From a virus: DNA of 44,597 nt. Location of the stretch: the IMG/VR virus record IMGVR_UViG_3300010396_000059, positions 1-44,597 of that record; one strand, given 5' to 3'. The position numbers and the translations under genes are program-made. Below, one piece after another: positions 40,104-44,597 of the stretch (the stretch's first letter is position 1; each line of letters starts with the position of its first letter). The notes beneath the pieces are model-generated. The model had not been told where the DNA came from. It searched no databases and saw only the letters and a list, made by a program, of their open reading frames with translations.

Positions 40104-40265
40104 TTGGCATCTTCGCACTCGTCCCCCTCATCGCCGTGCTCGTATTCGGGCCGGCTCATACACAGCACCGTCCCCAGGCCCTGCACGGTCAAGATCGGGG
40201 TCCACAGCGTCACGCTCACGGGCATCGCGGCCGAAGCGGTCGGCGAGATCGTCGCCCCGCGCTAG
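40104..40265 (+). CDS. Small protein (53 aa), TTG start
   Basis: TTG start five bases after GAGGAGG. The second half (CTVKIGVHSVTLTGIAAEAV) has wobble GC of nearly 100 percent, clearly coding. In another frame the first part reads as a signal-peptide-like stretch (FALVPLIAVLVFGPAHT), which has no start codon. The gene ends 44 bases before the transglycosylase-like gene. Function unknown. Confidence 0.4.
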   Translation: MASSHSSPSSPCSYSGRLIHSTVPRPCTVKIGVHSVTLTGIAAEAVGEIVAPR

Positions 40266-40309
40266 CTGGTGGGTGCTCGAATGCGAACCCAAGGGCTTGC
40301 GTCTGGCAT

Positions 40310-40582
40310 GTGATCTACAAGAAGGGCATCGGCGAACCCGAGCGAGCATGGCTCTTGCGGATCCCCGGCTGCGAGTCGGGCTGGGATCCGTTGAACACGA
40401 ACGGGACGAGCGACGGGCTCTACCAGTTCCAGCCCCCTACGTGGGCTGAGACGCCAGAGGGGCGCGGCCATCCCGAACGTATCTGGTCCGCGTACTGGCA
40501 AGCATTCGCCGCCCACTGGGGATATCACCACCTCCCAGCCGGGCCTGGGGAATGGGAATGCACACGAATCCTGGGCCTGTAA
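40310..40582 (+). CDS. Transglycosylase-like (GEWL-type) protein, start uncertain
   Basis: The sequence WLLRIPGCESGWDPLNTNGT then SDGLYQFQPPTWAETPEG has the Glu-Ser pair and GLYQFxPxTW motif of lytic transglycosylase-like domains that cleave the glycan backbone, and it ends in YHHLPAGPGEWECTRILGL. GTG at 40310 is the nearest usable start; coding-like sequence (NPRACVWHVIYKKGIGEP) begins slightly before it, so the true start or an upstream exon-like part may be missing. It is a second wall enzyme in the lysis region besides the GH24 lysozyme. Confidence 0.55.
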   Translation: MIYKKGIGEPERAWLLRIPGCESGWDPLNTNGTSDGLYQFQPPTWAETPEGRGHPERIWSAYWQAFAAHWGYHHLPAGPGEWECTRILGL

Positions 40583-40613
40583 GCAGGTCCACGTCATCAG
40601 ATAGGAGCTCGCG

Positions 40614-40931
40614 ATGAGCGGAGGTGTCCTCTATGAGGAGTGCTACGCATCGAGCGTCGAGGAGCACGGCGACGCGGTGCATGTCCTCAACTTCGACTGC
40701 TACTACGTCGAGCAGTTCCGCGAGGACGGCGCGCTGCGCGGCATTGATTTCTTCCATCGAGAGCCAAACGGCGAGGCGTGCGGCGGCTACTGCAACATCC
40801 TCGGTGCCGGTTCGCCGCAGTGGACGGTCGAGCAGCGTGAGCCGTTGACGCTCGCGCCGTCCGTGTGGTGCAAGGGGCCTGGACACGACTTCCACGGGTG
40901 GATACGGAACGGCAAGTGGGAGGGCGTCTGA
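40614..40931 (+). CDS. DUF6527-like protein (105 aa)
   Basis: AGGAG ribosome binding site. The C-terminus (PLTLAPSVWCKGPGHDFHGW then IRNGKWEGV) matches the ending I recognise from the DUF6527 family of phage-associated proteins (LSPSI-C-HGFIRDGKW). N-terminal residues are acidic with CYYVEQFREDGALRG. Two Cys/His sets might bind zinc. Function of the family is unknown. A strong terminator follows. Confidence 0.6.
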   Translation: MSGGVLYEECYASSVEEHGDAVHVLNFDCYYVEQFREDGALRGIDFFHREPNGEACGGYCNILGAGSPQWTVEQREPLTLAPSVWCKGPGHDFHGWIRNGKWEGV

Positions 40932-40973
40932 GCGCGTCCAGGTCGTGAGGTAGACTCGCCCTGCTCATGCCTG

Positions 40974-41009
40974 ACGCCCCTGACCCACCTTGGGTTGGGG
41001 GCGTTTGTC
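40974..41009 (+). terminator. Rho-independent terminator
   Basis: ACGCCCC, a loop with its own ACCCA/TGGGT stem, then GGGGGCGT and a T-rich tail (TTTGTCGTTGTT). It ends the lysis/DUF6527 transcript. Confidence 0.75.
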
Positions 41010-41068
41010 GTTGTTCTTCCTAGAATCTGGAATCGAGATCCTAATAGTTAGCATGGTAGTATGTACTC

Positions 41069-41091
41069 GGATCACTTCTGTATAGTGGTCC
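41069..41091 (+). promoter_or_regulatory. Operator candidate upstream of the toxin-antitoxin pair
   Basis: GGATCAC, a 9-base spacer and GTGGTCC: a 7-bp inverted repeat with one mismatch, about 70 bases before the antitoxin start. Antitoxins commonly bind such repeats to repress their own operon. Confidence 0.4.
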
Positions 41092-41158
41092 ACGGGCCCT
41101 GGCGGGGCCTTGAGGAGGCGCGGATAGCTGCCGATGCCGACCCCTAATGGAGGAACCC

Positions 41159-41404
41159 GTGCAAAAGCAGTACTACAGCGCAGAGTCGCTAGATCTCGGC
41201 ATCCGTGAGCTCGAGCGCGAGCATGGAATGAGCACCGAGGAGTTCTACGAGCGCTACTCCGCGGGTGAGGATCTTCCCATCCCGAGGTTCAACCAGCACA
41301 TCTGGGTTGCGTTTCACGAGGACATTCTTCGCCTGACCGACGGCGCCGGTGTCGAGCGTGCGCCGGTCATGGAGCGTGTAGGCCAAGCACTCGCCTGCTC
41401 GTAG
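41159..41404 (+). CDS. Antitoxin candidate of a TumE-like pair (81 aa)
   Basis: GTG start with GGAGG five bases upstream; an ATG at 41147 lies over that site and is less likely. Helical acidic protein (LDLGIRELEREHGMSTEEFY then RYSAGEDLPIPRFNQHIWVA), the type of small antitoxin in front of TumE toxins, where a helix plus a conserved Trp/Asp tail wraps the toxin. It ends 5 bases before the toxin candidate. No DNA-binding motif is seen, so any autoregulation would need the complex. Confidence 0.55.
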   Translation: MQKQYYSAESLDLGIRELEREHGMSTEEFYERYSAGEDLPIPRFNQHIWVAFHEDILRLTDGAGVERAPVMERVGQALACS

Positions 41405-41409
41405 CCACC

Positions 41410-41823
41410 GTGGATGTCTGGGAGTACTTCCAGACGCGCGAGCGGGAGTTGCGGGAATGCTCATTGCACGTTGCGGAGGACATGTCGTTGTTCTCTGCGG
41501 AGGAGGGCAACGCTCAGCGCGGCAGGATCTACGGTGTCCTTTACTTCAACGGATATCCATCCACCGTCTACTTAACGGTGCATGAGGAGATCGTGGTCAG
41601 GGGGAGCGGGATCACTCGTCCACGCTACGCCTATTTCCTCGTCATCGACGGACGCGAGATCGGCGGTTATGAGCGTCACGCGACCCACAAACCCCCAGTC
41701 CATCGCCACTGCTCGGGACAGAAAGAGCACGAAAGCTCCCCGTCGCGGGCGATCTCGTTCAAGGACGCTGCACAGGAGGCTTGGCGATACGTGAGCGAGT
41801 TCGCGACGCCCGTAGACAAATAG
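41410..41823 (+). CDS. TumE-like toxin candidate (137 aa)
   Basis: GTG start immediately after the antitoxin. The C-terminal region (YAYFLVIDGREIGGYERHAT then HKPPVHRHCSGQKEHE) has the Tyr-rich strands and His-rich loop (HxHxxH-like) of DUF6516/TumE toxins, which act on RNA or metabolism in other systems. The N-terminus is a helical cap (WEYFQTRERELRECSLHVAE). Read together with the 81-aa gene it forms a toxin-antitoxin module, probably for plasmid-like maintenance or superinfection exclusion. The assignment is by pattern and gene order. Confidence 0.5.
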   Translation: MDVWEYFQTRERELRECSLHVAEDMSLFSAEEGNAQRGRIYGVLYFNGYPSTVYLTVHEEIVVRGSGITRPRYAYFLVIDGREIGGYERHATHKPPVHRHCSGQKEHESSPSRAISFKDAAQEAWRYVSEFATPVDK

Positions 41824-41890
41824 ACTTTCGTGGGCAGCCTCAGGCGGCTCACTCCAGACATCCCCACCGTACGCTTCGGCCGGTGATACA

Positions 41891-41923
41891 AAGCCCCCTT
41901 CGCTTTCATGGTGGAGGGGGCTT
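41891..41923 (+). terminator. Bidirectional hairpin terminator
   Basis: AAGCCCCCT and AGGGGGCTT form a 9-bp GC-rich stem separated by a short loop, between two convergent genes (toxin candidate rightward, 74-aa gene leftward). Both sides have T/A-rich flanks, so it can stop both transcripts. Confidence 0.75.
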
Positions 41924-41931
41924 CCGTCGTT

Positions 41932-42156
41932 CTAAGGGGCGTTCCCTGGGAGGATGAGCCTGCCGAGAACATCGCCTCCTTCGCTCCCAAAGACCTTCAG
42001 TCGAGCGCCGTCGTTGAACACGATGTACTGCTCTCCTAGATCGTTTGCGACTACATCGGTGATCGTTCTGCCAACCAGAGCCGCTGAGAGACAATTGTCG
42101 GTGATATTGAACGGCTCAACTGTCGGGTCCTGTTCGGTGCTCATCCCCAAGATCAT
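41932..42156 (-). CDS. Hypothetical leftward protein (74 aa)
   Basis: Ends close to the terminator. The sequence ITDVVANDLGEQYIVFNDGA looks like a small beta domain, perhaps a single-domain binding module, and the tail is Gly-rich. ATG at 42156 or 42144 may be the start; neither has a strong ribosome binding site. A Pro-rich GC run upstream could hold its promoter. Function unknown. Confidence 0.4.
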   Translation of the reverse strand: MILGMSTEQDPTVEPFNITDNCLSAALVGRTITDVVANDLGEQYIVFNDGARLKVFGSEGGDVLGRLILPGNAP

Positions 42157-42285
42157 ATAAGGGGCGGGCGGCGTTCTAGTCCGGAGGCCCGCAGTGTTGA
42201 GCGCGAGCCTCCGGTGCGCCTCGCGAGAGCTGTCATGCGGACACGAGACACGAAGATCACTCTACGACGCTTGTTTGTCAACCAG

Positions 42286-42332
42286 AAGGGGCCACCGCAC
42301 ATTCAGGGGTTGAGTGGACGGTGGCCCCTTTC
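42286..42332 (+). terminator. Strong hairpin terminator
   Basis: AAGGGGCCACCG and CGGTGGCCCCTT form a perfect 12-bp stem with a 21-base loop and a T tail. It lies in the 42157-42462 region, which has no supported gene and otherwise holds only the operator candidate at 42398. Confidence 0.75.
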
Positions 42333-42397
42333 CAGGACCGAATGGGCGTCCGGTCTGACAACCAACGCGCAGGAGCATACACGGGTTTGCGCCTTGC

Positions 42398-42419
42398 GGT
42401 AAACCACGGATCGTTTACC
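42398..42419 (+). promoter_or_regulatory. GGTAAAC inverted-repeat operator candidate
   Basis: GGTAAAC, 8 bases, GTTTACC: perfect 7-bp arms, 44 bases before the Xre gene at 42463. The geometry fits one Xre dimer and suggests autoregulation of that gene. Confidence 0.5.
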
Positions 42420-42462
42420 CCATGGACTAGACCACCCATGGCATGCGAGTGTTTCCGACTCG

Positions 42463-42702
42463 ATGCCCGCTCAATCCAAAGACGCCGATCCCGCTCTCGG
42501 GGCTGTTCTGCGACGCTTGCGCGAAGAACACGGGGAGTCCCAGGAAGGGTTGGGGTACAAGGCGCGCATAACAGCTGGATCGCTCAGCAGGATCGAGCAA
42601 GCGCAGGCCGACCCGGGGTGGGGGAAGGTCCAGAGGATCATCGACGGGCTCGGCGTCACGCTCGTAGAGCTCGCGGAAGCCGTCGAACGGGAGCGCGGAT
42701 AA
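42463..42702 (+). CDS. Xre-type helix-turn-helix regulator (79 aa)
   Basis: The whole protein is one HTH_3 domain: LRRLREEHGESQEGLGYKAR then ITAGSLSRIEQAQADPGWGK and VQRIIDGLGVTLVELAEAV. No C-terminal ligand or protease domain. A perfect inverted repeat lies upstream and a hairpin terminator downstream, so it is transcribed as its own unit. It may control the phage switch or be autoregulated. ATG at 42463 has no obvious ribosome binding site. Confidence 0.7.
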   Translation: MPAQSKDADPALGAVLRRLREEHGESQEGLGYKARITAGSLSRIEQAQADPGWGKVQRIIDGLGVTLVELAEAVERERG

Positions 42703-42705
42703 AGC

Positions 42706-42731
42706 GGAGACCCCGCCGAAGCGGGGCCTCC
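42706..42731 (+). terminator. Hairpin after the Xre gene
   Basis: GGAGACCCCGC, a short CGAA loop region and GCGGGGCCTCC form a GC-rich stem just after the Xre stop. The tail is weakly T-rich. It starts the 42703-43042 interval, which otherwise holds the tRNA and its partial copy. Confidence 0.6.
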
Positions 42732-42794
42732 TAAGTGCATACGAACCCGTCAGCACTTGATTCGTCCTGGCAGCCCCGGAGGGCCGTTGGGACT

Positions 42795-42808
42795 CTGGTC
42801 TTTCCAAC
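42795..42808 (+). repeat. Inverted copy of the tRNA anticodon arm
   Basis: CTGGTCTTTCCAAC here is identical to the minus-strand tRNA anticodon arm (plus coordinates 42880-42893); matching GGAC extends upstream with one mismatch in 19. It is not a full tRNA: no acceptor or T arm is seen. Confidence 0.7.
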
Positions 42809-42847
42809 AGGCAGTATATCGGTCGGCATTGGAGATGTCTAGAGAGC

Positions 42848-42919
42848 TGGGGGGCTGGGATTCGAACCCAGATCTCATGGTTGGAAAGACCAGCGTCCTG
42901 CCTTTTGGACGACCCCCCA
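42848..42919 (-). tRNA. tRNA with UUC anticodon (Glu by anticodon, Gln-like acceptor)
   Basis: On the minus strand: acceptor TGGGGGG with CCCCCCA (U1-A72), D arm GTCC/GGAC with an 8-base loop AAAAGGCA, anticodon stem CTGGT/ACCAT (4 pairs, C27-U43 mismatch), 7-base loop CTTTCCA giving anticodon UUC, variable GAGAT, T arm CTGGG-TTCGAAT-CCCAG. Discriminator is G and no CCA is encoded. Position 37 is C, unusual since it is normally a purine. By anticodon it reads GAA (Glu), but U1-A72 with G73 is what bacterial tRNA-Gln carries. No promoter boxes could be assigned. Confidence 0.75.
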
Positions 42920-43042
42920 GTGCTACGCCCGAAGGCGCGCGCCGGCAATAATACCTAGCGGGATACGAACTTCTAGAAACATGCAAGCATCGGATGATCC
43001 CAGCATGTAAGATCGCGACCAGTCGATCTACGGGAGATAGGC

Positions 43043-43621
43043 ATGGATGCTGAGACGGATGCTGCCGAGGACTTAGAACTACGGCAGGCGAGGGGGAGGG
43101 CGCGGTTCAACTACGCCGCTGGGTGCCTGCTCGCGTCGAGGGAGAAGGGTCTACTGCCGCACGAACGCGCGGCCTATTTGTCGTCGTGGCGCCGGGCGCG
43201 AGAGGAAGCGGGGGAACCTGGCGGCCCAGCCCTCTTGTGTACAATAAGCCACAGTGCTTGGATCGCCTCAACGGAACACGTGTTCCCATCCGACGGCTCG
43301 CATACGGTGCCACCTTCGGCGTCGAACGGTCGCCCGCGCCGAGGTCTCCCAAGGGGAGGGGATAGTGCGGCTGGAGTACGGGAGGGACCGATGCAGCAGC
43401 TTCCGATCATGCGTGGTCTAGAGGGCGGTCGCGGCGAGCGAGACGAGAACACTGGCGAGGCGCTACTGAACGATATCTTCGACCTCATCAGCAAACGACT
43501 ACCGAGGCTCCCTCTCACTGATCCTGCGCGTCCGGCTTTGGCAGCTCTTTCCCCGATGCTTGCTCAAGCGCTCGGGCGACCTCTAGTAGCTGAGGTGCCA
43601 TCAGCTCAGCAGCCCGCCTGA
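43043..43621 (+). CDS. Open frame possibly holding two short genes (192 aa)
   Basis: The first 65 residues (LRQARGRARFNYAAGCLLAS) read as real coding. The middle (SDGSHTVPPSASNGRPRRGL) reads like non-coding, and a different frame around 43237-43365 (VYNKPQCLDRLNGTRVPIRR) looks more protein-like. From ATG 43391, after GGAGGG, MQQLPIMRGLEGGRGERDEN is a second coding-like part in the same frame, ending within the convergent regulator gene. It may be two genes with a frameshift between, or one gene. Function unknown. Confidence 0.4.
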   Translation: MDAETDAAEDLELRQARGRARFNYAAGCLLASREKGLLPHERAAYLSSWRRAREEAGEPGGPALLCTISHSAWIASTEHVFPSDGSHTVPPSASNGRPRRGLPRGGDSAAGVREGPMQQLPIMRGLEGGRGERDENTGEALLNDIFDLISKRLPRLPLTDPARPALAALSPMLAQALGRPLVAEVPSAQQPA

Positions 43622-43937
43622 TCTGGGCATCCGGCAGTCCCTGAGCTGGCCATCGAATGAGTGGGTCGATCGACTCATCCTCGAACCACTCCACGGGAAG
43701 CTTAAGCAGGCGCGCGAAGACTTCCTTGCGCACGCGGGTGAGATCCAGCTCTCCCCGCTCCGTCCTACTCAACTCCTGCTTGCCTAGCCCATCGGCGGCA
43801 CCCAGTTTGTCTAGCTCATCCTGGGTTAGCCCGCGCAGGATGCGAGCTGCCTCGATGCGGCGCTTTGCCTCGTCGTCGGAGAGCACCCGAACATGTCTAC
43901 AGCTTCGGCGCTGAACAGTCTTTGCCGACCATGCCAA
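43515..43937 (-). CDS. Xre-type repressor candidate (140 aa)
   Basis: Divergent from the small Xre gene at 44020. Residues 20-80 are an HTH_3 domain: EAKRRIEAARILRGLTQDEL then DKLGAADGLGKQELSRTERG. The C-terminal part is helical (QIRRAAELMAPQLLEVARAL) and probably dimerises. In phages a longer repressor facing a short cro-like gene across a common operator is the lysogeny switch. The exact start is uncertain (ATG at 43937, or a GTG within the first 20 codons). Overlaps the plus-strand frame at 43515-43621. Confidence 0.65.
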   Translation of the reverse strand: MAWSAKTVQRRSCRHVRVLSDDEAKRRIEAARILRGLTQDELDKLGAADGLGKQELSRTERGELDLTRVRKEVFARLLKLPVEWFEDESIDPLIRWPAQGLPDAQIRRAAELMAPQLLEVARALEQASGKELPKPDAQDQ

Positions 43938-43978
43938 CGTGACCTAGGAGTTGCCAAGCAAATCTAAAGTTTCAACAT

Positions 43979-44010
43979 GACTTGACAAGTCTGCCAATCT
44001 CTTCTAAGCT
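43979..44010 (+). promoter_or_regulatory. Divergent promoter with GACTTG-A-CAAGTC operator
   Basis: TTGACA (43982-43987), 17 bases and TAAGCT (44005-44010) form a good rightward promoter 10 bases before ATG 44020, giving a near-leaderless message. A 13-bp palindrome GACTTG-A-CAAGTC at 43979-43991 covers the -35 box, and TGCCA/TGGCA arms lie around the -10. Leftward, TTGTCA, 16 bases and TAGATT may drive the repressor. Confidence 0.6.
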
Positions 44011-44019
44011 GCTGGCACG

Positions 44020-44259
44020 ATGTCTAATCGACTGGCAGCAGCTCGCATCCACACCCACCGTGTGAGGTTGGGTCTGAGTCCCGAGCAATACGGCATACGC
44101 ATCGGCACGTCGGGCATGACCGTCCGCCGGGTCGAGGAGGGCTACACGCCGTTCCGCTCGACGCAAGTCAAGTTCGCCAAGGACCTCGACGTCGAGGTTG
44201 ACGAGCTGTTCCCATTGACGCTCGATCGTCGTCGTCGCCAATCGCGGGTGATGGCATGA
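44020..44259 (+). CDS. Cro-like Xre regulator (79 aa)
   Basis: HTH_3 pattern: IHTHRVRLGLSPEQYGIRIG then TSGMTVRRVEEGYTPFRSTQ, with VKFAKDLDVEVDELFPL closing the domain. Transcribed rightward from the promoter at 43982-44010, opposite the repressor candidate, and coupled by ATGA to a second Xre gene. The layout of divergent repressor and two short HTH genes is typical of the start of an early rightward operon. Confidence 0.7.
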   Translation: MSNRLAAARIHTHRVRLGLSPEQYGIRIGTSGMTVRRVEEGYTPFRSTQVKFAKDLDVEVDELFPLTLDRRRRQSRVMA

Positions 44260-44471
44260 ACGTCTTCGAGCGGTTGCGCTACGAGAAGGACCTCACGCAA
44301 CAGGAGGTGGCCGACGGTGCTGGGATCTCCCGGGGCACCGTCATCAAACTTGAGCAGCTTCGGGACCCGAAGCCGAGCGCACCCGTTGCAAAAGCGCTGG
44401 CCTCCTTCTACGGCGTTCCCCTGGCAGAGCTGATGCCTTCCGACCGCGACTCGAAGGCCAAGGCGGCATGA
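44256..44471 (+). CDS. Second Xre-type regulator (71 aa)
   Basis: ATGA overlap with the previous gene. A complete HTH_3 unit: RLRYEKDLTQQEVADGAGIS then RGTVIKLEQLRDPKPSAPVA and KALASFYGVPLAELMPSD. Basic tail. Being co-transcribed with the cro-like gene, it could act as an activator or anti-repressor of early genes. No ligand domain. Beyond it the plus strand is open to the window end, but the minus strand is better supported there. Confidence 0.7.
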   Translation: MNVFERLRYEKDLTQQEVADGAGISRGTVIKLEQLRDPKPSAPVAKALASFYGVPLAELMPSDRDSKAKAA

Positions 44472-44476
44472 GCACT

Positions 44477-44587
44477 CTACTCGTCGGCCGAGATGATCTC
44501 TCCGTCGCGGATGACGGTTCCCGTGATCCCGTTGGATGGCCACGTGAGCGTGACGAGATCGTCGGTTTGGCTCAACTCGACGGGCAT
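44477..44587 (-). CDS. Small leftward protein at the window edge (36 aa, may extend)
   Basis: Leftward frame MPVELSQTDDLVTLTWPSNG then ITGTVIRDGEIISADE, with 31 of 36 codons ending in G or C, against about 23 of 42 for the competing plus-strand frame. The frame stays open to the edge (preceded by APK), so the true start may lie outside. It looks like a small beta protein. It would converge on the Xre gene. Confidence 0.45.
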   Translation of the reverse strand: MPVELSQTDDLVTLTWPSNGITGTVIRDGEIISADE

Positions 44588-44597
44588 CTTGGGCGCA

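Noticed and set aside
39961-40449. 162-codon Arg/Ser-rich rightward frame
   Set aside because: Composition typical of an off-frame reading; two better-supported short genes occupy the same DNA.
42780-42840. Second tRNA on the plus strand
   Set aside because: Only a 19-base segment matches; there is no T arm or acceptor pairing.
42848-42919. Reading the tRNA as Gln or as Gly (UCC) with an enlarged loop
   Set aside because: The 7-base loop closed by T31-A39 places UUC at 34-36; a Gly reading needs a 9-base loop.
44468-44597. Rightward open frame starting in an ATGA overlap after the last Xre gene
   Set aside because: Its wobble-position GC is about half, while the leftward frame in the same DNA is near 86 percent; the overlap alone is not enough.
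1-44597. CRISPR array, insertion sequence or diversity-generating retroelement
   Set aside because: No regularly spaced repeats, transposase or reverse transcriptase motifs were seen.

Overview
The window is most of the genome of a tailed double-stranded DNA phage or prophage. A long tape measure gene, a tail tube, a tail terminator and distal tail proteins, with no contractile sheath or baseplate genes, point to a siphovirus. The host is probably a high-GC actinobacterium, and I infer Thermoleophilia/Solirubrobacterales. The reason is that the minus-strand accessory genes encode secreted proteins of a type I associate with that group: a short signal peptide followed by a QYVLKxPxxEHCxAHY block, and a second type with an N-terminal anchor, an SSKQIKPSVLRQL-like block and Gly-Pro-rich collagen-like repeats. 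This is recognition from memory, not a search.

Layout. 1-3340: tightly overlapping small early genes including a RusA-like resolvase, a CxCGC mini-protein, an HNH endonuclease carrying the same N-terminal module, and an ASCH/PUA-like protein. 3538-6698: packaging genes, small terminase then a large terminase split into ATPase and nuclease frames. Between them sits a leftward five-gene cassette (4151-5236) with a ribbon-helix-helix regulator and a tandem 10-bp repeat. 6729-14500: portal-MuF fusion, XkdF-like protease, a three-gene sugar/methyl-transfer cassette (GT4, GT2, SAM methyltransferase), scaffold, decoration protein and major capsid protein. 14500-20755: head-tail connectors, a pectate-lyase-like fiber in an unusual place, tail terminator, tail tube, and tail chaperones probably joined by a -1 frameshift. 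21588-32261: tape measure (2103 aa, with NlpC/P60-like and transglycosylase-like regions) and three minor tail proteins. Leftward accessory genes lie at 20752-21523 and 32264-34802. 35038-40582: small membrane proteins, a spanin-like protein, a lipoprotein-type GH24 lysozyme, a holin candidate, then a papain-like protease, a phospholipase D-like protein and a 45-aa membrane protein in overlapping order, a LuxR-type helix-turn-helix protein and a transglycosylase-like protein. 40614-44597: a DUF6527-like gene, a TumE-like toxin-antitoxin pair, a tRNA, four Xre-type regulators, several hairpin terminators and several inverted-repeat operator candidates.

How it fits together. Structural genes run rightward in canonical order with ATGA/GTGA overlaps. 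The divergent regulator pair at 43515/44020 looks like a repressor/cro switch, so the phage may be temperate, but no integrase, recombinase, polymerase, primase or helicase is visible. Either those genes lie outside the window or the lifestyle is different. The long structural genes are free of frameshifts, whereas two host-like secreted accessory genes each carry apparent one-base deletions, which suggests decay or phase variation more than random sequencing error.
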